Below are positions 7,496 through 16,562 of a DNA stretch of 64,000 bases, one piece after another. How positions within the stretch are numbered: position 1 is the first letter of the stretch; each line of letters begins with the position of its first letter. The stretch spans positions 310,001 to 374,000 of the forward strand of contig DAAY01000003.1 in the NCBI GenBank assembly GCA_002103105.1. Direction: 5' to 3'. Position numbers and translations under genes: made by a program. The DNA is from Candidatus Gastranaerophilales bacterium HUM_1. GTDB lineage: Bacteria; Cyanobacteriota; Vampirovibrionia; Gastranaerophilales; Gastranaerophilaceae. The notes below the pieces were generated by a model. The model was not told the origin of the DNA, searched no databases, and saw nothing but the letters and a program-made list of their open reading frames with translations.

Positions 7496-8602
7496 TTATA
7501 TTAACATTTTCCCATTTTCATAGATAAGTGTTCCATCGGCGTATATTTTTCCACCATTTTTCATGTTTTTAATCATATCCCAATGTAAGCCTGATACATT
7601 CTTCCCGCCTGTTTCAGGGTATGATGCTCCAACAGCCATATGAATTGCTCCTCCGATTTTTTCGTCAAATAAGATGTTGCCAGTGATTTCTTGGATTTCT
7701 TCATTTGTGCCAATGGCAATTTCTCCAATTCCGTGTGAGCCATCATCCATATTTATCATTGCGTGTAAAAATTCTTCTCCTCTTTCGGCTTCTGCTTTAA
7801 TAATTAAACCATCTTTTATCCATAGATGAACTCCGTTTGCAGAATTTCCTCTATAATTTTGAGGATAATCAAAATAAATTTCCCCATTGATTCCGTCTTC
7901 TACTGGTGAAGTAAATACTTCTCCATCAGGGTAGTTATTCATTCCAGAACAGCTTATCCATTTTCTTCCTTCAACGTTAAATTTAATATCTGTTTTTTCA
8001 CCTGTGATATGAATTTCTTTTACATTATTCAAATAATTTGCCCATTTTGTTTGTTTTTCATCTAGGTCTTTTAGCTTCGCAACAGGGTCGTCTAAATCTA
8101 GATAACAAGATTTAAACAAAAATTCTGAGTATTCATCAAAAGACATTTTTGCTTCTTGAGCAAGAGCGTGGGTTGGAACATCTGCGATAACCCATTTCGC
8201 TGTACCTTCAGCAGAACGCTTCATCAAAATTTCAGATAATTGTTTAGTTGCTTTCCCTCTGCGAGAAAGTTTTTCTAAATCAACCCTTGCCATATTTTTA
8301 GTATTTAGTGGAGCTCCGATTGAAATATATTTGTCAACGGATTCGTATTCAAGTTTTGTCATTGGGTCAATATAATCTAGCTGTTCTTCTGATGCGTTAT
8401 TAATAAATAATTCTGCCATATCGCCAAAAGATGTTCTGACAACAGGATTTCCTCCTCTTTCTAAAACTCTTTTATAAACGGCACGAACCAATTCTTTTGC
8501 GTACATTGATTCTGCACGGATTACAACTAAATCTCCTTTTTGTACATTTGTAGAATAATCTACAAGAACTTCTGCGTATTTCTCCCAAATAGTTTTTTGC
8601 AT
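7496..8602 (-). CDS. M29-family aminopeptidase (PepS/AmpS type)
   Basis: A metallo-aminopeptidase that removes N-terminal residues from peptides in the cytoplasm. It has 368 residues from the chosen start, MQKTIWEKYAEVLVDYSTNV. An upstream in-frame start at 8653 would add 17 residues, but only the ATG at 8602 has a Shine-Dalgarno (AGAGAGG). Family landmarks include GDLVVIRAE, the metal-ligand-bearing GEIAIGTNEEIQ, GGAIHMAVGASYPETGG and SGLHWDMI near the C-terminus. The E/H/D spacing fits peptidase family M29. It stands alone with its own terminator. Confidence 0.92.
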   Translation of the reverse strand: MQKTIWEKYAEVLVDYSTNVQKGDLVVIRAESMYAKELVRAVYKRVLERGGNPVVRTSFGDMAELFINNASEEQLDYIDPMTKLEYESVDKYISIGAPLNTKNMARVDLEKLSRRGKATKQLSEILMKRSAEGTAKWVIADVPTHALAQEAKMSFDEYSEFLFKSCYLDLDDPVAKLKDLDEKQTKWANYLNNVKEIHITGEKTDIKFNVEGRKWISCSGMNNYPDGEVFTSPVEDGINGEIYFDYPQNYRGNSANGVHLWIKDGLIIKAEAERGEEFLHAMINMDDGSHGIGEIAIGTNEEIQEITGNILFDEKIGGAIHMAVGASYPETGGKNVSGLHWDMIKNMKNGGKIYADGTLIYENGKMLI

Positions 8603-8704
8603 AATATACCTCTCTTTTATATTGATTTTATAATATTTTGTAACATATAGCAAATTTTTTTATTTTGCGGTATTAATATCCTATACTAAAATAAGGGTCT
8701 TTTT

Positions 8705-10111
8705 ATGGTGGATTTAATTACTGAAAAAATAGGGGCAGTAAATTCTTTTGTGATACCACAAAGGGCTGAGAATAAAACTCCAAAATTCCAAGGTGATAAA
8801 AATAATTCTTTTGAAGAGAAAGCAAAAAAGATTTTCCCTTTTGGAATGATTACAGGTGGAGCATTATTAGTTTATTATGGCGTTAAAAAGCCGAGCGGTA
8901 GTGCGTTTTTGAAAAAACTTGCAAAAGATAGAATTTCTAAAATATCGCAAAGTGTACAGGAATTTTCAACAGATGTAAAACAATCTATTAAAGAAGAGTT
9001 TAAAGGACTAAATAAATCCGTTCAAGAATATAAGAAAAATCGTTGGATTAAACCAACTGAAATTTTGAGTGATTTGGAAAAATCTGAAAACATAGAAGAT
9101 TTAATTATTGCTCAAGATAAAGGCTTTGATACAATCCAGCAGAGTGTTAAACAATGTCATAGACCTGGGGCAACTGATTTTGATTCTTATATGGTAGAAG
9201 TTTTAGGGGTGAAGAAAGCTTTAGCGGATAAATTAAATCTAAATAGGTATCATCGAGATTTATCTAATGGGGATTTAATTCATTTCCCTAAATTTAAAAA
9301 TGACAAACATAAGGACCTGATTGCTACTTTAAGTACTGAAGTGGATAAAAATGTCAAGTCTGCATCTATTTCAATGAAACAAATGCAAGAAGAAGAGTTT
9401 GCTCAAGGCGTTCAAAAAGTGGCGTTAAGATTTTCAAAGATTGTTACAGAAACACGTCATCTTGTTTCTGACACAAAGTCTGATTTGATAGATAAAGCAT
9501 TCCCAAAAATTAGAAAAATGTTGGGATTGGGAGATGATTTTGTGCCTCATTATAGAAAAATTGCAACTCTCCAAAATTATGAAAAATTTTCCCCAGAAGA
9601 GTTGAAACCACAAAATCTACCTCAAGATTCAGAAAAAATATTTGCAAACACGATTTTTGAAAATATATTAAAAACGCAAGATTTCTCAACTTTAGATGAT
9701 AAATATATTGCGACACTTTTTGCTAGATTGCCTATAACAACAAGTGTTACAGACTTAGGGATAATGATTGATAGATTAAGAATAAAGGGTGTAGTTTCTC
9801 AATCCAAAGGCTTGAATGAAGAAAAATTATATCAAAATGCAATTGCAAAAGTTGAATTTTTGCAAAATAAACTGTACAATTTCGGCTTAAATAATTATTT
9901 AGAGGAAGCTCAAGCTGATTTTTCTAAACTTAATCCAGAGCAAAAACGTGCAAAATTCGCAAGGATTAATGAAATAGCAAGAAAAATGGGCTATAACACA
10001 ATAGAACAAATGGACAAAGTTGTTTTGCAAAAAGACTCAAAGTATCAGCGTTTTGCACTAAGGAAGCAAATTCCAGAAATAAAACAACACCCAGAGATGT
10101 ATTATTTCTAA
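8705..10111 (+). CDS. Unknown helical protein with an N-terminal FQG motif and one membrane segment
   Basis: Not recognised. The 468-residue protein begins MVDLITEKIGAVNSFVIPQ. It carries PKFQGDK at residues 26-32, like the short motif of neighbouring unknown proteins. One likely membrane helix follows (about 43-60, PFGMITGGALLVYYGVKK), then a long Lys/Glu/Gln-rich helical region with no recognised domain. The layout resembles the proteins at 26773-28038 and 62496-62903: motif, membrane helix, charged remainder. Shine-Dalgarno is weak (AAGGG). A TATACT about 18 bases before the ATG may be the -10 box. Confidence 0.8.
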   Translation: MVDLITEKIGAVNSFVIPQRAENKTPKFQGDKNNSFEEKAKKIFPFGMITGGALLVYYGVKKPSGSAFLKKLAKDRISKISQSVQEFSTDVKQSIKEEFKGLNKSVQEYKKNRWIKPTEILSDLEKSENIEDLIIAQDKGFDTIQQSVKQCHRPGATDFDSYMVEVLGVKKALADKLNLNRYHRDLSNGDLIHFPKFKNDKHKDLIATLSTEVDKNVKSASISMKQMQEEEFAQGVQKVALRFSKIVTETRHLVSDTKSDLIDKAFPKIRKMLGLGDDFVPHYRKIATLQNYEKFSPEELKPQNLPQDSEKIFANTIFENILKTQDFSTLDDKYIATLFARLPITTSVTDLGIMIDRLRIKGVVSQSKGLNEEKLYQNAIAKVEFLQNKLYNFGLNNYLEEAQADFSKLNPEQKRAKFARINEIARKMGYNTIEQMDKVVLQKDSKYQRFALRKQIPEIKQHPEMYYF

Positions 10112-10203
10112 AAATAAAAATTTTTATTAACACGAGAATTTTTATGATATTATTTTAAATATTAGTTATCTGCAAGTTTATTAGTTTATTAAAGGAGACA
10201 ATT

Positions 10204-12882
10204 ATGACAGAAAAACGTGTATGGTTATTCAGAGAAGGAAACTCAGAAATGAGAAACTTGCTTGGCGGTAAAGGAGCTAACTTGGCAGAAATGACAAACC
10301 TTGGCTTGCCTGTTCCTCCAGGATTGACAATTACAACTGAAACATGTATGGACTATATTAACCATAATAATACAATGCCAAGAGGACTTATGGATGAAGT
10401 TAAAACGGCATTGAAAGATATAGAAGCTCAAACAGGCAAAAAGTTTGGAGATTCTGAAAATCCATTGTTAGTTTCTGTTCGTTCTGGTGCTAGACTTTCT
10501 ATGCCTGGCATGATGGAAACAATCTTGAACCTTGGTTTGAATGATAAAACTGTCGAAGCAATGATTAAATTAACAAACAATCCTAGATTCTGTTATGATA
10601 GTTACCGCAGATTTTTAACAATGTTTGGTTCTGTTGCTTGGGAAATTGATAGACAAAAATTTGAAGATTATCTAGATAGAATTAAAGAAGAAAAAGGTTA
10701 TAAATCTGATACTGATTTGAATGCAGAAGATTGGAAATCTTTAATTGAACCATATAAAGTATTGATTAAACAAGAAACAGGAAAAGATTTTCCTCAAGAT
10801 CCATATGTTCAGTTGGAAGAATCTATTGAGGCTGTATTCCGTTCTTGGAATATTCCTAGAGCTGTTGCTTATAGAGAACATTACAAAATTGACCATAACT
10901 ATGGTACAGCTGTAAACGTTCAAACAATGGTATTTGGAAATATGGGGGATGATTGTGCTACTGGTGTATCATTCACTAGAAACCCATCAACAGGTGAAAA
11001 TAAATTCTATGGAGAATATTTGACTAACGCTCAAGGTGAAGACGTTGTAGCTGGTATTAGAACTCCAAAACCTATTGCAGAGTTAGAACACGAAATGCCA
11101 GAACTTTATAAACAATATGTTGACATTGCGAAAAAGCTTGAAAAAGGCTATAAAGATGTTCAAGATATGGAATTTACGATTGAAAAAGGTAAATTATGGA
11201 TTTTGCAAACTCGTAACGGTAAAAGAACAGCTAAGGCATCTGTGAGAATTGCTGTTGAAATGTGCGAAGAGGGTATTATCGACAAGGAAAGAGCTGTTGA
11301 GCTTGTTGATGCAAACCAATTGTACCAAGTTTTATTGCCAGATTTTGATCCAAAAGCAAAAAAAGAAGCTCACAAAATTGCTCAAGGTCTTGCTGCATCT
11401 CCAGGGGCTGCTGTTGGTAAAATTGTTTTTGATACCGAAGAAGCTGCTGAACGTGGTAAAAATGGTGAAAAAATTATCTTAGTAAGAATTGAAACTTGCC
11501 CAGATGATATTCACGGTATGATTGAATCTCAAGGTGTTTTAACTTTACGTGGCGGTATGACTTCTCACGCAGCAGTTGTTGCAAAAGGTATGGGTAAACC
11601 TTGTGTTGCTGGCTGTGAAGATTTGTCAATTGACTTGAAAAACGAGACTTTAACCGCAGGAGATGGAACTGTTTATCATAAAGATGATGTTATTTCTCTT
11701 GATGGTGGTACTGGCGAAGTTATGGATGGTGCAATTCATCTTGTTCCTCCAACAATGGACGAAAACTTTAATAAGTTGTTCGCTTGGGTTGATGGAATTA
11801 AACTTCTTGGCGTTAGAGCGAATGCTGATACTCCAGCAGATGTTGCAAAAGCACTTGAATTAGGAGCTGAAGGTGTTGGTTTGTGTAGAACAGAACATAT
11901 GTTTATGGATCCAGAAAGACTTCCTTGGGTACAAAAGATGATTGTTGCTGGAACTTCTGAAGCTAGAAAAGAAGCTTTATCTAAACTTCTTCCAATGCAA
12001 TATTCTGACTTCTACGCAATGTTCAAAGCTTTAGGCGAAAAATCTATGACAATCAGACTTTTGGATCCACCTCTACACGAATTCTTGCCAGATAAAGAAG
12101 AATTAATTGCAAAAGTTGCAACTAAAAAGGCAAAAGGTGAAGATTCTGCTGAAGACGAAAAACTTCTAAACATCGTGGAAGCAATGTCTGAATCTAACCC
12201 AATGATGGGCTTAAGAGGTTGCCGTTTAGGTTTAACTTATCCTGAAATTAATGAAATGCAAGTTAGAGCAATTTTTAGTGCCGCTTGTGATTTGAAAAAA
12301 GAAGGATTGAATGTAAAACCAGAAGTTATGATTCCTCTTATTGGACATGTAAATGAACTTAAAACTGTTAAAGGAGTTCTAGAACGTGTTGCAAACGAAG
12401 TTATGGATGAAAAAGGCGTAAGAGTTGAATATATGTTCGGTACAATGATAGAAATTCCTCGTGCAGCATTGACCGCAGATCAAATTGCTGAACACGCAGA
12501 ATTTTTCTCTTTCGGTACAAACGATTTGACTCAGATGACTTTTGGATATTCAAGAGATGATGCTGAAGGGAAATTCTTGCAAAATTATGTTGAGCAAAAG
12601 ATTTTACCAGCTAACCCATTCCAAACTCTTGATCAAGAAGGTGTAGGACAATTGATGAAAATTGCTCTTGATAAAGCGTTGAAAGTTCGTCCTCACTTGA
12701 AACGTGGAATTTGTGGTGAACACGGTGGAGATCCAGCATCTGTAAAATTCTGCCATAGAATTGGCTTGAATTATGTGTCTTGTTCTCCTTTCAGAGTTCC
12801 ACAAGCAAGACTTGCAGCGGCACAAGCTGTAATTGAGTTTAAACACGCAAAAGATATTTCATTGCCACTTGGTTGTAAATAG
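10204..12882 (+). CDS. ppdK: Pyruvate, phosphate dikinase
   Basis: PPDK interconverts pyruvate + ATP + Pi and phosphoenolpyruvate + AMP + PPi; in fermenters it often runs towards pyruvate using PPi. The 892-residue length is canonical. It has an N-terminal ATP-grasp nucleotide-binding domain (MTEKRVWLFREGN, GGKGANLAEM). A phosphohistidine domain carries catalytic H455 in GGMTSHAAVVAKG. A C-terminal PEP/pyruvate TIM barrel has GTNDLTQMTFG and the catalytic cysteine near residue 837 in ICGEHGGDP. AAAGGAG precedes the ATG and a terminator follows. The pyrophosphatase pump gene hppA in this window would draw on the same PPi pool. Confidence 0.98.
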   Translation: MTEKRVWLFREGNSEMRNLLGGKGANLAEMTNLGLPVPPGLTITTETCMDYINHNNTMPRGLMDEVKTALKDIEAQTGKKFGDSENPLLVSVRSGARLSMPGMMETILNLGLNDKTVEAMIKLTNNPRFCYDSYRRFLTMFGSVAWEIDRQKFEDYLDRIKEEKGYKSDTDLNAEDWKSLIEPYKVLIKQETGKDFPQDPYVQLEESIEAVFRSWNIPRAVAYREHYKIDHNYGTAVNVQTMVFGNMGDDCATGVSFTRNPSTGENKFYGEYLTNAQGEDVVAGIRTPKPIAELEHEMPELYKQYVDIAKKLEKGYKDVQDMEFTIEKGKLWILQTRNGKRTAKASVRIAVEMCEEGIIDKERAVELVDANQLYQVLLPDFDPKAKKEAHKIAQGLAASPGAAVGKIVFDTEEAAERGKNGEKIILVRIETCPDDIHGMIESQGVLTLRGGMTSHAAVVAKGMGKPCVAGCEDLSIDLKNETLTAGDGTVYHKDDVISLDGGTGEVMDGAIHLVPPTMDENFNKLFAWVDGIKLLGVRANADTPADVAKALELGAEGVGLCRTEHMFMDPERLPWVQKMIVAGTSEARKEALSKLLPMQYSDFYAMFKALGEKSMTIRLLDPPLHEFLPDKEELIAKVATKKAKGEDSAEDEKLLNIVEAMSESNPMMGLRGCRLGLTYPEINEMQVRAIFSAACDLKKEGLNVKPEVMIPLIGHVNELKTVKGVLERVANEVMDEKGVRVEYMFGTMIEIPRAALTADQIAEHAEFFSFGTNDLTQMTFGYSRDDAEGKFLQNYVEQKILPANPFQTLDQEGVGQLMKIALDKALKVRPHLKRGICGEHGGDPASVKFCHRIGLNYVSCSPFRVPQARLAAAQAVIEFKHAKDISLPLGCK

Positions 12883-12905
12883 TTTGCAGTGAAAAATACA
12901 TAATT

Positions 12906-12940
12906 AACGCAGGACAGAATAATTTCTGCCCTGCGTTTTA
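12906..12940 (+). terminator. Terminator after ppdK
   Basis: AACGCAGG (12906-12913) pairs with CCTGCGTT (12930-12937). The inner stem CAGAA/TTCTG is separated by one mismatch, and a T-rich tail follows. Confidence 0.85.
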
Positions 12941-12994
12941 TATTAATAATTTAATGGTTAAAAATAATAGCAAAAATTTTTTTGATTAACCCCT

Positions 12995-13024
12995 TTACAA
13001 AAAAAATTCCCCATGTATAATAAA
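12995..13024 (+). promoter_or_regulatory. Candidate promoter of tRNA-Ala
   Basis: TTTACA (12995-13000) is followed by TATATA (16-bp spacer) or TATAAA (18-bp spacer), about 45 bases before the tRNA. It lies just after the ppdK terminator. Confidence 0.5.
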
Positions 13025-13065
13025 TATTGTGGAGCGAAAGCAAAACACCAAAGGCGAGAGCCAAT

Positions 13066-13141
13066 GGGGGATTAGCTCAGCTGGTAGAGCACCTGCTTTG
13101 CACGCAGGGGGTCAGGAGTTCGAATCTCCTATCCTCCACCA
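13066..13141 (+). tRNA. tRNA-Ala (anticodon TGC)
   Basis: Acceptor GGGGGAT (13066-13072) pairs with ATCCTCC (13131-13137), with a G-U at pair 3-70, the alanine identity element. The anticodon loop TTTGCAC gives TGC. The D-arm (AGCTCAGCTGGTAGAGC), the T-arm (GTTCGAAT) and an encoded CCA (13139-13141) are present. The 3' end is the integration site of the element that follows, which restores a terminator at 13175. Confidence 0.97.
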
Positions 13142-14719
13142 TTTCATACAAGTCGAACTTGGTGAAACACATTCAAAAGAGCCTGTAGGCTCTTTTTTAA
13201 TGCCCTTAAGACATGCTGTCTTACTATTTTCAAGTGTTTTAGCGAATTCATCATATCCTAATTCTGCTATTCCTTGTTTTGCAACTCTAACCAGTTTTTC
13301 AAGTGTTGCAAATGGTTCTGCAAATTTCACTTTGACACTTTTCGCTTTGACTGTAACAGAGGAATAACTTTGCCATACTAATTGTGCAATCATTTCTGGT
13401 TTCAGTTCAGAGTAAGGCAAACTTGCTTTGTGACAGACATCTAAAATTTTCATGCCTGTTTCCAAATAATCAATATTTGCATTTTGATGTCTTTGTAACT
13501 CTGCATTTAGTCTGTTCAACTTGATTTCATACTCATTTTTGATTGTAATCCATAAATCCATGTCAATTACTTTGTTCAACTGGTCAAGATACATCTTTTT
13601 TAGAATATCCGTACATTTCTCAATCTCTTTGTTTAGTCTTTCGAGTTCTGTTTTGTGGTAATGCTGTTCATCTCTTAAACTCTCTGTAAGAGAAGTTTTG
13701 ACAAGTTCATATAGTTTGTCATTTAGGGCAATTCTTGAGAGATGTCTGCGGAGTGCTGATGTCATTTGCTTTTCAGATATGTAAGAGGTATTTGTGCAAG
13801 TTCGGTCATGGTGAGAACAACGGTAATAGACATTGTTTTTCTGAACTTCACCACACATAGCATATCCGCAAACTTCACATTTTGCTAATCCCGGATAAAG
13901 AAAATGAAAGTTTTTGCGGACTTTGGATTTGCTAACTTTTTTGAACGCTTGTTGTGTTTTGTTAAAGAGGTTAAATCCTACTATTGCTGGATGTTTGCCT
14001 TGATAGATAATTCCGTTGCAACGCATTTGTCCTGTGTAAATAACATTTTTGAGCATACTTTCTAAAACGCACTGTGTAATCTTCGGACGTTCAGATTGGT
14101 AATAGTAGCCGTCCTCAAATAACTTTTCAGAGAGTTTGCGGAGAGAGTAGCGACCAGTTGCAAAAAGTTCAAATGCCCTACGAACAAAACATACTCGTAA
14201 TGGGTCAATGTAGAGAGATTTTTTCGCACCTCTTTTGTAACCGTATGGAGGTTGGAATGGCCAGTACCCTTGTTCCAGTCCCTCATGTAATCCTTTTGAG
14301 ATTTCTTCGGAAAGGTTGTCAATGTAATTTTTTGCCATTAGAACCTTAATCCCATGGATAAATTTGTCATGAGATTTGGAATTTTTGCTAATAATGCTAC
14401 CTTCTTTTACCAAATGTACTTCTAGGTCGTAATCTTCAAGAGTAACATAATCTTTGAAGTTACGATATAATCTGTCAGTTTTTTCCACAAGAATTGTTCT
14501 TGTGTCAGGATTAGCTTTCAGGTAATCAAGCATGGCATTGTAGTTTGTCCTGCCTGCTTTCTTGGCAGTTTCAGCGTCTGAATACTCTTGAACTATTTCG
14601 AAACCATTTTTTTGAGCATATTCCCGTAATAACTTCAACTGTGCAGGAATAGAAAATCCCTCTTTTTCCTGTTCTCTGCTTGAAACTCTTGCATAAATAA
14701 CGACTTTTTTGTAATCCAT
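13112..14719 (-). CDS. Large serine recombinase (integrase) next to attL
   Basis: Site-specific recombinase likely responsible for integration and excision. The 535 residues comprise an N-terminal resolvase catalytic domain with nucleophile S13 in YARVSSREQ, the recombinase domain (about 160-260, PPYGYKRGAKKSLYIDP), a zinc ribbon (about 280-315, CEVCGYAMCGE ... CSHHDRTC), and a coiled-coil region. AAGGAG precedes the ATG. Its last ten codons (WWRIGDSNS and stop) are antisense tRNA-Ala, so the C-terminus changed when the element integrated. Before integration the reading frame would have continued into other element sequence. Confidence 0.93.
   Translation of the reverse strand: MDYKKVVIYARVSSREQEKEGFSIPAQLKLLREYAQKNGFEIVQEYSDAETAKKAGRTNYNAMLDYLKANPDTRTILVEKTDRLYRNFKDYVTLEDYDLEVHLVKEGSIISKNSKSHDKFIHGIKVLMAKNYIDNLSEEISKGLHEGLEQGYWPFQPPYGYKRGAKKSLYIDPLRVCFVRRAFELFATGRYSLRKLSEKLFEDGYYYQSERPKITQCVLESMLKNVIYTGQMRCNGIIYQGKHPAIVGFNLFNKTQQAFKKVSKSKVRKNFHFLYPGLAKCEVCGYAMCGEVQKNNVYYRCSHHDRTCTNTSYISEKQMTSALRRHLSRIALNDKLYELVKTSLTESLRDEQHYHKTELERLNKEIEKCTDILKKMYLDQLNKVIDMDLWITIKNEYEIKLNRLNAELQRHQNANIDYLETGMKILDVCHKASLPYSELKPEMIAQLVWQSYSSVTVKAKSVKVKFAEPFATLEKLVRVAKQGIAELGYDEFAKTLENSKTACLKGIKKEPTGSFECVSPSSTCMKWWRIGDSNS
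13135..13144 (+). other. attL core of element A at the tRNA-Ala 3' end
   Basis: TCCACCATTT spans the tRNA 3' end. The same ten bases recur at 23707-23716, the far end of element A, and nine of them at 24358-24366. CATAC follows the core here and GTATG lies upstream of the core at 23696-23700. Joining the two ends would give a dyad-symmetric attP, as expected for a serine integrase. Confidence 0.65.
13175..13200 (+). terminator. Element-supplied terminator for tRNA-Ala
   Basis: AAAAGAGCC (13175-13183), loop TGTA, GGCTCTTTT (13188-13196), then more T. It lies inside the 3' coding end of the recombinase on the other strand. Similar GAGCC/GGCTC terminators follow the other two att-like sites (23723 and 24377). 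Confidence 0.8.
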
Positions 14720-14886
14720 AATCTGAACTCCTTGAATTTTTCTGAACTTCCTTTGTTTTCATTTTTTGTCATTTTGCCAAAAAGTAAAGTGTTCCGAATT
14801 TAGGCTAAAATCATTGGAATGTCAGGAGCGTAGAATAAAAAATACTGCAAAATTCATAAAGAAAAAGAAAAATTTTTGTTTGTGCC

Positions 14887-14909
14887 AAAAAAGTGTAGTT
14901 GGTGAAGTC
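14887..14909 (+). repeat. Element-internal conserved non-coding segment, copy 1
   Basis: A run of six A, then GTGTAGTTGGTGAAGTC, matching 21 of 23 bases at 22631-22653. A perfect hairpin follows (CTATGG 14910-14915, CCATAG 14922-14927), then an AGCAAATAAA stretch also present after copy 2. It lies in the 370-base gap (14720-15089) between the two recombinase genes. I see no gene in that gap. It could be a small RNA or a DNA site for element maintenance. Confidence 0.55.
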
Positions 14910-15089
14910 CTATGGCTGAAACCATAGCAAATAAAAGTCTTTTGCAAATAGAAGAATGTCGCTTGGGTGTGGCTAGAGTGTTGTTGTGGGTGTAGTTTTC
15001 CATACTCAGATAAAGAAAAACCACACAAGTTGTTTGTGCGGCAAGAAATTCAGATAAAAATCTAAATTTTAGAGTAATAGCAAAATTCT

Positions 15090-16562
15090 CTATCTTTTGC
15101 GAATTTTGCGAAATGCAGATTTGAACGTCATTTTTAGACCGTTTTCATCGCACTTGAAGATATTTGCAACTAATTCAATAATTTTTCTTTTCGTTGGCTT
15201 TTCAAGGTCTTCATAAATGTTGTAGAGTCTATTTCTACGCAATTCTGCAACTTTGGCTTCCACAGTTTCAATTTGTTTTTCGGCAACATAGATTTTTGAC
15301 TCCAAATCTCCATATTTTTCCTGAATATTTGCAAATCTTCCTTTGATATACTTTTCATCTGTAATATTCTTTTGAGAGATTTCCTCATAAACTCGTCTTT
15401 CAGCATCAAACTTATGACTACGATTTCGTTTCAGAATAGATAATTTTTGTTTCTGAGCATAAAGTTCGTCTTTCAAGACTTTTTCTACTATTTCATCAGG
15501 AATAAGCCCTAATCTAATTTCCTTTAGATATGCTTCCAAATCATCATTTAGAGATGTTTCACTAATACAGGCATGTTCACTGCACTTTGGATTTGTGCAA
15601 CGGTAATAAACATATTGTTTGCCATTCGGCTTAACTTTGACATCACCAGTCATAGTATGTCCGCAATTTGCACAAACAATAAGTTTAGAGTAAAGCAAAT
15701 TGTGTTTGCGAGGAGCTTTTGGAGCCAAATCAAGCAATTTTTGCACTTTTTCAAATATCTCATTTGAAATAATAGGCTCGTGATTTCCTGTTACACTTTC
15801 ACCTATCTGCTTCACCATATATTCCCCAATATAAAAAGGATTTTTCAGCATTGAAATAAGGGATTGTTTAGGAATAATTTGTGAGGGTTGCAATTCATAG
15901 CGGAAACCTTGCTCGTACAATTCAGCAGCAACTTCATTGACGGTATAAGCACCTGTTGCATAAATTTCAAAAGCCTTTTGCACAAATTTAGAACGTTCAC
16001 TATTGACAACAGTACATCTTTGGTGCTTTCCACCTGCATTTTCATAGCCATAAGGAGGACGACAGGGACGAAATCCACCTATAGCCTTTGCCTTAATACC
16101 TGCTCGACATTTTTCCCTATCTTGCCTTACCCTAAAATTTGATACTCCTGAAAGAATGTCTATCGTTAGAAATTCAGTAGAGACAACTGGAGCTTGCAAA
16201 ACTATATTGTCCTGAACAAATACCGCAGTCAAACCCTCTTTTTCCACAAGATTCAATATTTGGTAAGAGTCAACAGAATTTCTTGACATTCTGTCAACAT
16301 AGGCAAAAATAACGACATCTGCTCCACCATTTTGGAGTTTTTTCACCATTTCATTGAACATCGGTCTTTTTTGTGGCACCATGGCACTTGCGTCCTCTTT
16401 GTAGATGTGTTCAACTTTCATATTGCACTTTTTTGCAAAGTCCATGCATAATTTTTCTTGGTCGTCTAGCGATGTGTTGTCTGCTTGGTCTTTGCTTGAA
16501 ACTCTACAATACAAAAAGCAACTTGCCCCTTTAAGTGTTGAAATTTTATCGTTATTTCTCAT
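15090..16562 (-). CDS. Second large serine recombinase
   Basis: It has 490 residues from the start at 16562. Catalytic serine S22 lies in YCRVSSKDQ, followed by the DRMSRNS helix region. A recombinase domain (RPCRPPYGYENAGG, about 170-185), a zinc ribbon (CANCGHTMTGDV ... CTNPKCSEH, about 305-345) and a C-terminal coiled coil complete it. The start is chosen because AAGGAG lies 7 bases upstream; a longer form from 16580 is possible. It overlaps the ATPase stop by 11 bases, so the two are coupled. It shares domain order with the neighbouring recombinase but is clearly diverged, so it is probably not a recent duplicate. It may serve excision, resolution or another site. Confidence 0.92.
   Translation of the reverse strand: MRNNDKISTLKGASCFLYCRVSSKDQADNTSLDDQEKLCMDFAKKCNMKVEHIYKEDASAMVPQKRPMFNEMVKKLQNGGADVVIFAYVDRMSRNSVDSYQILNLVEKEGLTAVFVQDNIVLQAPVVSTEFLTIDILSGVSNFRVRQDREKCRAGIKAKAIGGFRPCRPPYGYENAGGKHQRCTVVNSERSKFVQKAFEIYATGAYTVNEVAAELYEQGFRYELQPSQIIPKQSLISMLKNPFYIGEYMVKQIGESVTGNHEPIISNEIFEKVQKLLDLAPKAPRKHNLLYSKLIVCANCGHTMTGDVKVKPNGKQYVYYRCTNPKCSEHACISETSLNDDLEAYLKEIRLGLIPDEIVEKVLKDELYAQKQKLSILKRNRSHKFDAERRVYEEISQKNITDEKYIKGRFANIQEKYGDLESKIYVAEKQIETVEAKVAELRRNRLYNIYEDLEKPTKRKIIELVANIFKCDENGLKMTFKSAFRKIRKR

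Noticed and set aside
13029..13367. Plus-strand reading frame through tRNA-Ala
   Set aside because: It reads through the tRNA and then antisense to the recombinase; no ribosome-binding site or family.
14062..14322. Second minus-strand frame inside recombinase 1
   Set aside because: Alternative frame of a well-supported gene.
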